Part shown: piece by piece, positions 46,245-55,940 of the stretch | Layout: every line of letters starts with the position of its first letter | Numbering within the stretch: position 1 is the first letter of the stretch | NCBI GenBank assembly: GCA_964419335.1 | Contig: CAYQOX010000020.1 | Location: 1 to 64,000 of the forward strand | Length of the DNA: 64,000 nt | DNA from: CAYQOX01 sp964419335 | GTDB taxonomy: Bacteria; Hinthialibacterota; Hinthialibacteria; Hinthialibacterales; Hinthialibacteraceae | Reading direction: 5' to 3' | The notes under the pieces: model-generated | What the model was told of the DNA's origin: nothing | Database searches by the model: none | The model's input: only the letters and a program-made list of their open reading frames with translations | Position numbers and translations under genes: made by a program

Positions 46245-49200
46245 TATTTCATCTCCACAGTCATTTTTTCGTCTTGGTGTAGATCAACCAAACGGCAGAA
46301 TTCACGAAAGTCGGGGTAATCCTCTTTCGCGACTCGAACCGGTTTGAAGATAATGGTTTCTTCGATGGAAACGGTATCGTCTTCGAGTTGAGAAGTGCGG
46401 GTGTAGGAACCGAACTCCGTTTCAAGGGTCTGATCGGGGGGGAGATCCACATCGGCAAAGTCTGGGGGTAGCGTGATTCGGTTAATGTTGGTGCGAGTGG
46501 AAGGATAATTCAAGACCAGATCATACTCCCGTTCGGAGAGTTGCGCGTACCGTTGGGAGAAGGACTCTTCAAAAAGAGTGGAGGGGACGGAGAGGGTCTT
46601 GTCCCGTTTGGTGGCAAATTGGGGGAGGGTCATTTCGTAGTACAAGTTTTCGGGGGTATCGTAATGATCCAGGTCCGAGATTTGAATGTTGGAGGACTCT
46701 GAGCCGGGGAATTGGTTCGAGAGAACTTGGTCGATACGTTCTTTGGCCTTGGCTTGGTTTTCGTACGTATTGCGAACGACAGGATTGAACAAGCCATTGA
46801 ATTCGGCGGAACGAGAACCTTCAGCGTTGCCCTCAGGGTCTAGTTTGAGGACGGTGGTATAGGTGCCGCCGTTCTCTTCAGGCGTAGAATGAGGAATGCG
46901 TTTAAAGAAGGAGTCACCGCCGGGTTTGACGATCAGCGTATTGGCGCCGGCGTCGGCGGCGGGGAGTTCGTCGGCCCCGTAAAAAGTGGCGGTGCCATCG
47001 ATCCAGCGTTCTTTGCCATCGACATCAGGGAGGTAGTAGATGGCGTGGTTGAACATGCCCAGCATGGGGAGTTCGTAATCGAATTCGCCCAAGTGAGTGG
47101 TGCGGATAATGACGAAGTAGGCCTCAATGCCGGCTTCTTTTAGCATGGCCATGGCCAGCAGGGCTTTATCTTTACAGTCGCCATATTGGGCATTACACAC
47201 TTGATCGACCTTGTGGGGTTTATAGCCATATATTCCAAACTCAAGGCCGAGGTAACGAACTTTAGTATTCACCCAGGCGTTGATGGCTTTGACTTTATCC
47301 CAATCGGAAAGTTCATCTTCTATGTCATAGCCATTTTCGGCTTTGTATTCTTCGAGTACTTGTTGGGTTTTTTGTTTGACAACCGGGCCGGAGACAAACT
47401 GGTCTTTGACCAGGTTCCAGTACCAGTCGGTCATCTCATCCCAGGTTTGGAAGGTAGAAACTTTGATATAGGGGATAATCTCACTGGCAAAGGGCATGAG
47501 TGGTTCTTCCGGCAAGTTGGGAATTTCGTGGAAAGTCCAGTGGTAGATTCGTTGGTCATCGTTTTCGGTGATTTCGGGTTCCGAGTTGAAATCTTCCGGG
47601 GATTGGTTGAGCGATTCGGGGTAATTGGGGGGGATATATTTCCAGTAGAAATCCCGGGAATCGGGGGTCAATAAAACAAATTCGGTTTGCACCAGGGGTT
47701 CCATTTGAGTATCACCGACGTAGAAAATATGGCCGAAGTAATCGGCGTAGATATTTTCGCGGGTTTTTTTCTTTTCGTACTCAACTTCGATGGTGCAGCC
47801 TTTTTCAAGGCTGGGGAAACGCAGGATGGCAACGTTGTAATCTCCATACAAGCGCCGGGCAGCGTCTGCTTCGGAGGCGGTGCTGCGGCGTTCAGGAGCG
47901 GGAGCATCGACGAAAGTACCATCAGGTTTCCAGACGCGGGCACGGGTGATGCGGACTTTTTCGCGGTCACCTTGGTAGTAGATGCCGCGTGCTTGATGCA
48001 TTTTGACGCCGGAATCGGTCAAGACTTTGACGACATCACGGACGGTTTCGCTGGCGTTACCGTTGGAATGGACTTTGATGATCTCTTGGTGTTGGAGGGT
48101 AACATAATTGGCTTCGGATAAATCGAGGCTTTCGGGAATTTCGATCGACTGCCAGGGCTTCAGGTAGGGGGTGGCGTAATCATCGACTTCGGGTTGGAGA
48201 TAGTCTTGATATTCCAGACACCAGGGATCGGAGGGTTTGCTATTCAGGGCTTCTTGGAGAGAGCGAAGGGCTTCGAGATCATTGCCCATGTTATGATAAG
48301 CGATAGCGGCGAGCTTGTGTAATTGGAAATTATCGGGAGAAAGGATCAAGCCTTGGTTAAGGAGTTCGAGGGCTTTTTGATAGTTGCCGCGTGATTGTTC
48401 ATACTGCACCTGATCGATTAGGCCGGCGAGGGAGAAGGGATCGAGTTTCTGTTCATGGTCCATGAGTTGTTGGAAAGCCTCTTCCCTGCCCTTGCGTAAG
48501 GCATAATTGCGGAGGGTGGAAAGGGCTTTGTTGTTGGTTTGGTCTTCTTCGAGAATTTCTTGGGCGACCTCGTGAAGTTGCTGATCGGTCAAGCGGTAGG
48601 AGCCGTGTTCGAGCAGGAGCCGCTTGGCTTTCAAGCCGCCTTTCCCTTCATCGATTAAGGATTCGAGAATATCAATGGCGGCTTCGCGTAGATCATTTCG
48701 GTAAAGGAGGCCGGCTTTTTCCATCAGGGCTTGGGGAGGAACGCCCAGATAGCGTTCGTATTTTTTTATGAGTTCCAAGCCTTTGGTGGCATAGGAGGAG
48801 GCGCGGTAATAGCTTAAAAGACTCAGATAGGAAGCGAGATCTTCGGGGTCCATGTCCAAGGCTTTTTGGTAGGCCAAACGGCGGCGATTGTCTTGTTGTT
48901 CGACATCGCCCAGGAGGCGGAGTAAAAAGGGGTTGCCTTGGAAGAGCGAGTTGAGTTGGGAGATAATCGTGCTTGAGATTTGGTCGGTTTCATCGGCGAC
49001 ATCGAAGGCTTCAAGCAAAAGAACATAGAAAACCAAGTATTGGGGATTATCGGTTTCTGATTCGCTCAAGACTTTTAGTTGTTGAAGGGCGATGGGTTCT
49101 TGGTTAAAGTCCACCGGTTTCTCTTGGTCAGGGGCCGGGGTATGAGAAGTGAGATCCGGTTCTTGAGGGCCTTTGCTGTCGATCCATTCCACTTGTTCTG

Positions 49201-50158
49201 GGTCATCAGGAATGGCGCGAACATAAGCGCCGTATTTCCCCTTTTCGCCTGAAGAGAGTTTGAGGAGAAGCGTATTGAGTCCTTTGGAAAGGCGCACGTT
49301 GACGTTGACCTGGTCCGGGGTGGGACTATGGTAGCGAACCATATCAGAGATGAGTTGGCCATTATGCCAGGCTTTCAAGGCGCCTGCGTGGCCAAAAGTG
49401 AAGGTACAGTTTTGGTCTTCTTCGGAGTGGAAAGCGGTTACGAGATAGGTGCTGGATTCGCGGGAGGGGGCGGTCAGGGTATGTAAATCAATATAGCCGT
49501 CATAGGGATCGATGGACACTGGGCGCCAAAAAACGGTGCGATGGCGGCCCTCGTAGGTGGCGTTCAGGTTGAGGTTCTGCTCGACGCCGTACACTTGGTT
49601 ATGGCCTCTTTTTTCGTTGTTATCGAAGGGGCCGCAATACCAGAAGGAGGTGATAAAGTTGAGTGATTGGTAGGCCTGTTCGGCCTCTTGCCATTTTCCC
49701 AAGCGTTTGAATAGATCCGCGCGGATGAATTGCGCCCGGGAGCGAACGTGGTCAGGCAGATCCTCTTGTTCGAGAAGGTGATTTAAGGTTTGCAGGGTAC
49801 GTTGGGCGTCTTCCCGGCTGCTGACTTTGTTGTGAGCCTGGAAAAGGATGAGGGTGGCGAGGGGATGGTCGGGGGCGGGTTCGATGGCCTGGAGGAGAGG
49901 TTCCAGGGGGTCATCCTCGGTGACCCGGCTGGGATAGAGCATGCCCAAGCCTGCGTGGGCGAGGACATCTTGGGGATTGTCTTTGACAATGCCTTTGAAG
50001 CCATCGATAGCGCCGTCCATATCCCCGCGGCGGATGAGGTTGCGCCAGACTTCATCACTAGAACTGGAGGGAAAAGCGAGCGGTGGGGTCAAAGCAAGCA
50101 AAAAGGCTATCCATAAGAAAAGAATGCGCTTCTGTGTATTCAAACTGGTTCTGCTCAT
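46244..50158 (-). CDS. Exported TPR protein with DUF3857 and an intact transglutaminase-like domain
   Basis: A 1304-residue exported protein, the active paralogue of the downstream gene. The start is the ATG at 50158, placed by AGGAG 5 nt upstream and followed by a signal peptide ending in FPSSS; the frame runs 28 codons further. Layout is the same: TPRs, beta-rich middle, TPRs, DUF3857 (about 700-870), transglutaminase-like core and C-terminal beta domain. The triad is complete, with Cys995 in GDCKDKA, His1038 in FNHAIYYL and Asp1054 in WIDGT. DUF3857-transglutaminase proteins are exported and poorly known; peptide-bond cleavage or cross-linking is expected. It is the first gene of a two-gene operon with TAATG overlap. 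Confidence 0.88.
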   Translation of the reverse strand: MSRTSLNTQKRILFLWIAFLLALTPPLAFPSSSSDEVWRNLIRRGDMDGAIDGFKGIVKDNPQDVLAHAGLGMLYPSRVTEDDPLEPLLQAIEPAPDHPLATLILFQAHNKVSSREDAQRTLQTLNHLLEQEDLPDHVRSRAQFIRADLFKRLGKWQEAEQAYQSLNFITSFWYCGPFDNNEKRGHNQVYGVEQNLNLNATYEGRHRTVFWRPVSIDPYDGYIDLHTLTAPSRESSTYLVTAFHSEEDQNCTFTFGHAGALKAWHNGQLISDMVRYHSPTPDQVNVNVRLSKGLNTLLLKLSSGEKGKYGAYVRAIPDDPEQVEWIDSKGPQEPDLTSHTPAPDQEKPVDFNQEPIALQQLKVLSESETDNPQYLVFYVLLLEAFDVADETDQISSTIISQLNSLFQGNPFLLRLLGDVEQQDNRRRLAYQKALDMDPEDLASYLSLLSYYRASSYATKGLELIKKYERYLGVPPQALMEKAGLLYRNDLREAAIDILESLIDEGKGGLKAKRLLLEHGSYRLTDQQLHEVAQEILEEDQTNNKALSTLRNYALRKGREEAFQQLMDHEQKLDPFSLAGLIDQVQYEQSRGNYQKALELLNQGLILSPDNFQLHKLAAIAYHNMGNDLEALRSLQEALNSKPSDPWCLEYQDYLQPEVDDYATPYLKPWQSIEIPESLDLSEANYVTLQHQEIIKVHSNGNASETVRDVVKVLTDSGVKMHQARGIYYQGDREKVRITRARVWKPDGTFVDAPAPERRSTASEADAARRLYGDYNVAILRFPSLEKGCTIEVEYEKKKTRENIYADYFGHIFYVGDTQMEPLVQTEFVLLTPDSRDFYWKYIPPNYPESLNQSPEDFNSEPEITENDDQRIYHWTFHEIPNLPEEPLMPFASEIIPYIKVSTFQTWDEMTDWYWNLVKDQFVSGPVVKQKTQQVLEEYKAENGYDIEDELSDWDKVKAINAWVNTKVRYLGLEFGIYGYKPHKVDQVCNAQYGDCKDKALLAMAMLKEAGIEAYFVIIRTTHLGEFDYELPMLGMFNHAIYYLPDVDGKERWIDGTATFYGADELPAADAGANTLIVKPGGDSFFKRIPHSTPEENGGTYTTVLKLDPEGNAEGSRSAEFNGLFNPVVRNTYENQAKAKERIDQVLSNQFPGSESSNIQISDLDHYDTPENLYYEMTLPQFATKRDKTLSVPSTLFEESFSQRYAQLSEREYDLVLNYPSTRTNINRITLPPDFADVDLPPDQTLETEFGSYTRTSQLEDDTVSIEETIIFKPVRVAKEDYPDFREFCRLVDLHQDEKMTVEMK

Positions 50159-50365
50159 TATATCTCCTAAAGAAAGGTAATAAATCGATGCATGAAACCC
50201 TCGCGATGGAGACTTTCTCTTAATTATAACGAATTCTGTCATCGTTAAAGAGAATACAACAGTTAGGCCCGGATTACGAGGGTAAAGATTACATTGTCAT
50301 TTAAACCCTAAACGATTGAAAGTATGATAAGGAAACATCTTTTTTTTACAGTAGGAGATATGAGA

Positions 50366-52549
50366 ATGGCAAGTCATAAACTCATGGCGACAATACTGCA
50401 AGGGGCCTGGCTGCTGATGGTGGGGCTGGCTGCTTTTGGAGAAGAGAAAACCGTATTTCAAACCGCGCGGCCCTGGATACCAGCATTGGATCTGCGCTCC
50501 GATGTGGCGATTGTGTATGGAGTTAATCCAAGTTTTGGTGAGCGAGTGCAAAGTTGGCGTGAGCGGGGATACGGGATTCATATGATGACTGGAGTCGCCT
50601 GGGGAGGCTATCAAGAATATATCAATGGGGAATTTGATGGGGAGAATCATATGGATGAAGGGCAGGTGGAGCGTGGTGGGGAAATGATCATGCATGGCCC
50701 CGGGGTGCCCTATATGGTGCCCAGCGAGAGTTATATCGAGTATTTGAAGAGTTTGATTCGACGTGCGATCGATGAAGGGGTGAGCGCGATTCATCTGGAG
50801 GAGCCGGAATTTTGGAACCGGGCGGGCTATAGTGAGGGATTTAAGCGTGAGTGGGAAGCGTATTATGAGGAAGCCTGGCAGCCGCAGCATCAATCTCCGG
50901 AAGCGACCTATCGATCGGCGAAGCTGAAGTATCATTTGTATTTTCGCGCGTTGAAGAAGTTGTTTTTGTATGCCAAAGAATATAGTGAATCCAAAGGACA
51001 GCGGGTGGAATGTTATGTGCCTACCCATACGTTGATCAATTACTCGGCGTGGCAAATTGTGAGCCCAGAATCAAGCCTGGCCGATTTACCAGGCATGGAT
51101 GGGTATATCGCGCAGGTGTGGACAGGGACCGCGCGTACGCCGGTTATTTATCAGGGGGTGGAGAGAGAGCGGACTTTTGAGAATGCATTTTTGGAATACG
51201 GCTCGATGGTGGCAATGACAGAGCCCACCGATCGGCGCGTGTATTTTTTGACTGACCCGATTGAGGATAATCCCAATCACACGTGGGAGGATTATAAGAA
51301 GAACTACGAGGCGACTTTTACGGCTCAGCTTTTGTACCCAAGCATTGCCCATTATGAAGTGATGCCTTGGCCAAGCCGTATTTTTACGGGAACGTATCCC
51401 AAGGAGGGGACGAGTGAGCGGCAAGGGATTCCCGCGCCTTATGCGACGGAAATCCTGACGCTGATTAATGCGCTGAATGAGATGCCCGAGTCGAGTAACA
51501 AGATTCCCGGGACTCAGGGAATCGGAGTGCTTTTGTCGGATACGATGATGTTTCAACGCTTTCCCACTCATGAGGATTATACCGATCCGCGTTTGTCGAA
51601 TTTTTACGGGATGGCTTTGCCGCTGATCAAGCGGGGGGTGCCGGTGAAGTTGGTGCAGATGGAGAATTTGCTGCAAGAGAATACCTTGGAGGAGATTGAT
51701 GTACTGATTATGAGCTATGCGAATATGAAGCCCTTGCAGGCTGAGTATCACCAGCGGATTGGGGATTGGGTGAAAAACGGGGGCGGATTGATTTATATAG
51801 GGCGTGATGACGATTCTTTTCAAAGGATTCGCGAATGGTGGAATCAAGGGGAGTATGATTACCAAGCACCCTCGCAACACTTATTCGACATTCTTGGGGT
51901 GGAAGAAAAAGAGCAAGCGGTGAACTGTGGAGATGGGGTGGTGTTCATCCAGCGGATGGATCCCAAAGAGTTGGTGATGGATCAGGGGAATGCGGGCTTG
52001 CTAAGCCGCTGGGCGGCCTCTTGTTTGCGACGGTTGAAGGATCAAGGAGCTTCGGTGGATGTATGGAAGACGAAAAACCACTTTCATTTACGGCGCGGTG
52101 CGTATGACATCGTGGCGGTGTTTGATGAAAGCGTGAGTGAGAAAAGTTATTCTGTGGAGGGGCCGGTGATTGATTTGTTTGACCCTGGGCTGAGGGTGTA
52201 TGAAGAAAAAAGCATTGAGCCCGATCAGCGTGCCTTTTTGTTGAATTTGAATCGAGTGGAGAAGGAACCGCCTTGTCTTTTGGCCTCGGCGTCGCGGGCT
52301 TCTGAGATACATCAGGATGAGAAACGCTTTCGCTTGACGATGAAAGGGCCAGCGGAAACCCAAGGGATCGCGCGGTTCTTGTTAGAGAGAAAGCCGGAAA
52401 AGACGCAGGCCAGCGTGGCCGATGGCCGCCGGATTGAGTTGGCGCCGGCGTGGGATGAAGAGACGAAAACTTTGCTGGTACGGTATCCCAACCATCCTGA
52501 CGGGGTGGAGATTGTAATCGAACGAACGGTAACAAGCGAGGTGAAATGA
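50366..52549 (+). CDS. Exported glycoside-hydrolase-like protein
   Basis: Secreted protein of 727 residues from the chosen start, the second ATG (50366), eight nt after AGGAG. It has a signal peptide ending near AFGEE. Residues about 30-370 read as a TIM-barrel, with acid candidates in IHLEEPEFWNRAGYS and a strand-like YFLTDPIED. Residues about 385-520 match the beta-galactosidase trimerisation fold (GIGVLLSDTMMFQR, LIMSYANMKPL, WVKNGGGLIYIG). The remainder is beta-rich. I cannot name its glycosidase family. It overlaps the GH127 gene by 4 bp (ATGA), so both probably degrade the same glycan. Confidence 0.6.
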   Translation: MASHKLMATILQGAWLLMVGLAAFGEEKTVFQTARPWIPALDLRSDVAIVYGVNPSFGERVQSWRERGYGIHMMTGVAWGGYQEYINGEFDGENHMDEGQVERGGEMIMHGPGVPYMVPSESYIEYLKSLIRRAIDEGVSAIHLEEPEFWNRAGYSEGFKREWEAYYEEAWQPQHQSPEATYRSAKLKYHLYFRALKKLFLYAKEYSESKGQRVECYVPTHTLINYSAWQIVSPESSLADLPGMDGYIAQVWTGTARTPVIYQGVERERTFENAFLEYGSMVAMTEPTDRRVYFLTDPIEDNPNHTWEDYKKNYEATFTAQLLYPSIAHYEVMPWPSRIFTGTYPKEGTSERQGIPAPYATEILTLINALNEMPESSNKIPGTQGIGVLLSDTMMFQRFPTHEDYTDPRLSNFYGMALPLIKRGVPVKLVQMENLLQENTLEEIDVLIMSYANMKPLQAEYHQRIGDWVKNGGGLIYIGRDDDSFQRIREWWNQGEYDYQAPSQHLFDILGVEEKEQAVNCGDGVVFIQRMDPKELVMDQGNAGLLSRWAASCLRRLKDQGASVDVWKTKNHFHLRRGAYDIVAVFDESVSEKSYSVEGPVIDLFDPGLRVYEEKSIEPDQRAFLLNLNRVEKEPPCLLASASRASEIHQDEKRFRLTMKGPAETQGIARFLLERKPEKTQASVADGRRIELAPAWDEETKTLLVRYPNHPDGVEIVIERTVTSEVK

Positions 52550-54345
52550 TGAAGAAAGTAAGTAGGCTGCTGGTCGTGGTTGGCTTGATAGGAATGCTTG
52601 TTCAAGGAGGAGCGGAAGAGCTGGCTCCCCGTATTGAGCTTGATCAGGTTCAGGTTGGGGGAGAGATCGGACGGCGGATCGATATTACGATTGATAATAA
52701 TATACATCAAATCGATATCGAAAATGATTTTCTTAAGCCGTTTCAGGAACGAGAACGCCAAGGGGGATATATCGGTTTGGGGAAATTTATCGATAGTTTG
52801 GTGCGATTGGCGGCGTATCGACCCGAGGAAAAACTTGTTAACTTAAAGAATTGGGTAATCGAGGAAACAATTCAAACCCAGGAAGAAGATGGGTATATCG
52901 GCCTGTTCGAGCCGGAGGCGCGGATGTGGAAGTTGTGGGATATCCATGAGATGGCGTATATCGTGAATGGGCTGGTGTCGGATTATCGTTTTTTTGGGAC
53001 GGAAGCCTCGCTTGAGTCGGGGTGTGCACTTATGGATTATATTATTCGGCGCTGGGAAGCGAACCCGGAAGGATTAGAGAACATCAGCATTACTGTTTTT
53101 ATGGCGGTGACGGGGTTGGAAGAGACGTTGCTGATGTTGTATGAGCATACGGGTGAAGAGCGTTATGTGGATTTTTGTCGGGATTTCCGGAAGCTGCCGG
53201 AGTGGGATTATCCTATTGTGCAAGGACGATGGGGGAAGATTGGAGGACACGCTTATGCCTTTCTTCATCGCTGCCTGGCGCAACTTCGCTTGCATCAAAT
53301 GGAAGCAGAAGAAGGTTTGCGAGAGCAAACCGAGAGGGTGATTGATTTTCTAAGGCGCCAAGATGGGCTGCTGATTAATGGGGTATGCAGTCAACATGAA
53401 TGCTGGCATGACACCCAGGATGGGACAGAAGGCTTGGGGGAAACCTGTGCGACGGCTTATCTCATTCGGGTGTTGGACGAATTGATCCGTATGGATGGGG
53501 AGTCGATCTACGGGGATATGATGGAACGATCAATTTATAACGGGCTCTTTGCGGCGCAGTCGCCTGATGGGCGGCGGCTGCGGTATTATGTGCCGTTTGA
53601 GGGGGAACGAGAGTATTTTCATGGGGATACCTATTGTTGTCCCTGTAACTACCGGCGGATTATCGCGGAATTGCCATCCATGGTGTATTACCGTATGGGC
53701 GAGGGGCTGGCGGTGAATTTGTTTACGTCCTCCAAGGGGGAACTGCGCTTGGCTGATGGGACGAAAGTAGAGATTCAGCAGGAGACGGATTATCCCAATC
53801 GTGGGGTGATTAATCTTCTCGTGGAAGCGGAAGAGGAGAAGGCGTTTCCGCTTTACGTACGGATCCCCCGGTGGTGTAAAGAAGGGCGGATTACTTTTGA
53901 GGATGGCACTCAGGTGCAAGCACAAGGCGGGCAATTCTTCCCGATACGACGGGTGTGGGGAAAGGGAGAGCGCCTGCGGCTTGAGTTTCCTATGACGCTG
54001 CGTTTGGTCAAAGGACGTAAAGCGCAAGCGGGACGCGTGGCGGTGATGCGGGGGCCGCAGTTGTTTTGTATGAATCCTGCGATCAATGAAGGTTTGGAGG
54101 ATGTGGATTTTCGGCAAATTATTATTGATCCGGAGACATTGGAAGGGCCGTTTCGGAATGAGCAAGTACGAGAAGAAGGGATGGCGGTGAAGGTGAAAGG
54201 TTGGAAAGCGATGGGCTTTACCACAGGGGGCGGCCATCAAATTGAACTTACGTTGACGGAATTTCCTGATCCCGAGGGGGAATTTACGTATTTCCGGGTG
54301 CGGCGCATAGGGCAAGTCGGGGTGGATGATGAGCTAATTGAGTAG
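52546..54345 (+). CDS. GH127-family beta-L-arabinofuranosidase-like enzyme (DUF1680)
   Basis: Secreted enzyme of 599 residues with a signal peptide (residues 1-23). The alpha/alpha barrel shows GGYIGLGKFIDSLVRLAAY, TQEEDGYIG, KLWDIHEMAYIVNGL and WGKIGGHAYA. The zinc/nucleophile site of HypBA1-type enzymes is visible: Glu299 and Cys301 in GETC, and Cys364-Cys365 in YCCPCNYRRI, where one Cys serves as the nucleophile. The family removes L-arabinofuranose or related furanoses. It starts inside the upstream gene (ATGA overlap), so they are translated together. It is shorter than many secreted GH127 proteins and lacks extra binding domains. Confidence 0.85.
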   Translation: MMKKVSRLLVVVGLIGMLVQGGAEELAPRIELDQVQVGGEIGRRIDITIDNNIHQIDIENDFLKPFQERERQGGYIGLGKFIDSLVRLAAYRPEEKLVNLKNWVIEETIQTQEEDGYIGLFEPEARMWKLWDIHEMAYIVNGLVSDYRFFGTEASLESGCALMDYIIRRWEANPEGLENISITVFMAVTGLEETLLMLYEHTGEERYVDFCRDFRKLPEWDYPIVQGRWGKIGGHAYAFLHRCLAQLRLHQMEAEEGLREQTERVIDFLRRQDGLLINGVCSQHECWHDTQDGTEGLGETCATAYLIRVLDELIRMDGESIYGDMMERSIYNGLFAAQSPDGRRLRYYVPFEGEREYFHGDTYCCPCNYRRIIAELPSMVYYRMGEGLAVNLFTSSKGELRLADGTKVEIQQETDYPNRGVINLLVEAEEEKAFPLYVRIPRWCKEGRITFEDGTQVQAQGGQFFPIRRVWGKGERLRLEFPMTLRLVKGRKAQAGRVAVMRGPQLFCMNPAINEGLEDVDFRQIIIDPETLEGPFRNEQVREEGMAVKVKGWKAMGFTTGGGHQIELTLTEFPDPEGEFTYFRVRRIGQVGVDDELIE

Positions 54346-54387
54346 AGGGAGTTTATTAAAAAAACTAGCAGGAAAGGTGGGGGGATC

Positions 54388-55884
54388 ATGTTAAAAACGG
54401 TTGATTTTTCTCAGTCGTTGTCTAAGGCCAGTTATAAAGAGTTTATGGACCCTTTACGGGAGGAGTGGCGTGATCTTCAGCGTTGGGTGATTGAATCCAA
54501 ACGACCAGTGTTGATATTGTTGGAAGGACTGCAAGCCGCCGGGAAGGGGGACAGCATTCGCCAAATTGTTTTGCCGCTCGATCCCCGGGGGTTTAAAGTG
54601 CATTTGACGACGATTCATCCCACAGAGGAAGAAAAACTCTACCCGTCCTTGTGGCGTCATTGGCTGCCGATTGCGGAGCAAGGGGAAATAGGGATTTACG
54701 ATACCGCTTGGTATATGCCGTTGGTGGATGAGCGGATCAATCAAAGGTTGAGTGAGGGAGAGTGGTCTCATCGGAAGGATGAAATCAAGCAGTTTGAACG
54801 TCAGCTGGTGGATGACGGGAGCATTCTCATTAAGTTTTTTCTTCATCTTTCCAAGAAAGAGCAAAAGAAACGCTTTAAAAGAATGGAAAAGAGCGCGTAT
54901 GAAGGCTGGCGGGTTACGAAAGAAGATTGGAAGAATCATAAGCGTTATGAGCATTTCATCGAGACACTGGATGAGATTTTGGTAGAAACGGATATGCCTT
55001 ATGCGCCGTGGAATATCATTGCCGCTGATAAGAAGCGGTATCGGCGGGTGCATATAATGCGGGCGATAACGGAGACGATAAAGCGTTGTCTGGAGGAGCC
55101 GCCCCAGTTTAATACTACCATCACGGCGATGCCGACCAAGACCGAACTGCAACATCCCGAAGCGCACTCGATCCTCGACCGGGTGGATTTAAGTTTGTCC
55201 CTGAGCCGAGAGGAATATAAAAATCAGCTGGATGGGTATCAAGAACGTCTGCGGAAGTTGGAATTCGCGTGTTATCAAAAGCGAAAGCCGGTGGTGATCG
55301 TTTATGAAGGGTGGGATGCATCCGGAAAAGGAGGGAATATCAAGCGGGTGACGCAGAAGATGGACGCCCGGGGGTACAATGTGATTCCCATGGCCGCGCC
55401 TCAGGGGGAAGAGGCCACTCATCACTACTTGTGGCGTTTTTGGAAGCATATTCCCAAGGGCGGGCATTTTACGATTTTTGATCGTTCCTGGTATGGGCGG
55501 GTTTTGGTGGAGCGGATCGAGGGATTTTGTAAAGAAGAGGAATGGAAACGCGCCTATCATGAGATCAACGAATTTGAACGTCACCTTGCACACTTCGGAA
55601 CGGTGATTGTGAAGTTTTGGATTCATCTGAGTCAGGAAGAGCAATGGAGGCGGTTTGAAGAGAGAAAAAACACGCCTCATAAACAGCATAAACTTACGGA
55701 AGAGGACTACCGGAACCGGGAGAAGTGGGATTTGTACGCGCGGGCGGTGAATGAGATGATCGCCCGTACCAGCACCCATTATGCGCCTTGGACCATCATC
55801 GAGGGGGATTGCAAACTGTGGGCGCGGATACGAGCGTTGCGGACGATTATCCAAGCGATTGAAGAGCAATTAGGATTGAATTGA
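54388..55884 (+). CDS. pap: Two-domain PPK2-family polyphosphate phosphotransferase
   Basis: Transfers phosphate between polyphosphate and nucleotides; cytosolic. At 498 residues it is two tandem PPK2 domains. Domain 1 has Walker A LEGLQAAGKGD (about 45-55) and YDTAWYMPLVDER. Domain 2 has EGWDASGKGG (about 308-317), MAAPQGEEATHHYLWRFW and FDRSWYGRVLVERIEG, the lid and Walker B. Two-domain members of this layout are class II enzymes that phosphorylate AMP to ADP, usually with the C-terminal domain active. Domain 1 keeps its P-loop but has lost the usual DRSWY (DTAWY here). A bidirectional terminator follows, shared with thrS. Confidence 0.85.
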   Translation: MLKTVDFSQSLSKASYKEFMDPLREEWRDLQRWVIESKRPVLILLEGLQAAGKGDSIRQIVLPLDPRGFKVHLTTIHPTEEEKLYPSLWRHWLPIAEQGEIGIYDTAWYMPLVDERINQRLSEGEWSHRKDEIKQFERQLVDDGSILIKFFLHLSKKEQKKRFKRMEKSAYEGWRVTKEDWKNHKRYEHFIETLDEILVETDMPYAPWNIIAADKKRYRRVHIMRAITETIKRCLEEPPQFNTTITAMPTKTELQHPEAHSILDRVDLSLSLSREEYKNQLDGYQERLRKLEFACYQKRKPVVIVYEGWDASGKGGNIKRVTQKMDARGYNVIPMAAPQGEEATHHYLWRFWKHIPKGGHFTIFDRSWYGRVLVERIEGFCKEEEWKRAYHEINEFERHLAHFGTVIVKFWIHLSQEEQWRRFEERKNTPHKQHKLTEEDYRNREKWDLYARAVNEMIARTSTHYAPWTIIEGDCKLWARIRALRTIIQAIEEQLGLN

Positions 55885-55914
55885 GCGAAGGCTGCCGGGC
55901 ATGGCAGCCTTTGC
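55885..55914. terminator. Bidirectional terminator between pap and thrS
   Basis: AAGGCTGCC and GGCAGCCTT form a 9-bp perfect stem with a 6-nt loop, extended by GC pairs on both sides with one wobble. It lies between the convergent pap (plus) and thrS (minus) stops, with T-rich sequence on the plus side. Confidence 0.75.
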
Positions 55915-55940
55915 TTGAGGTTGGGTAGTATAGAGTGATG

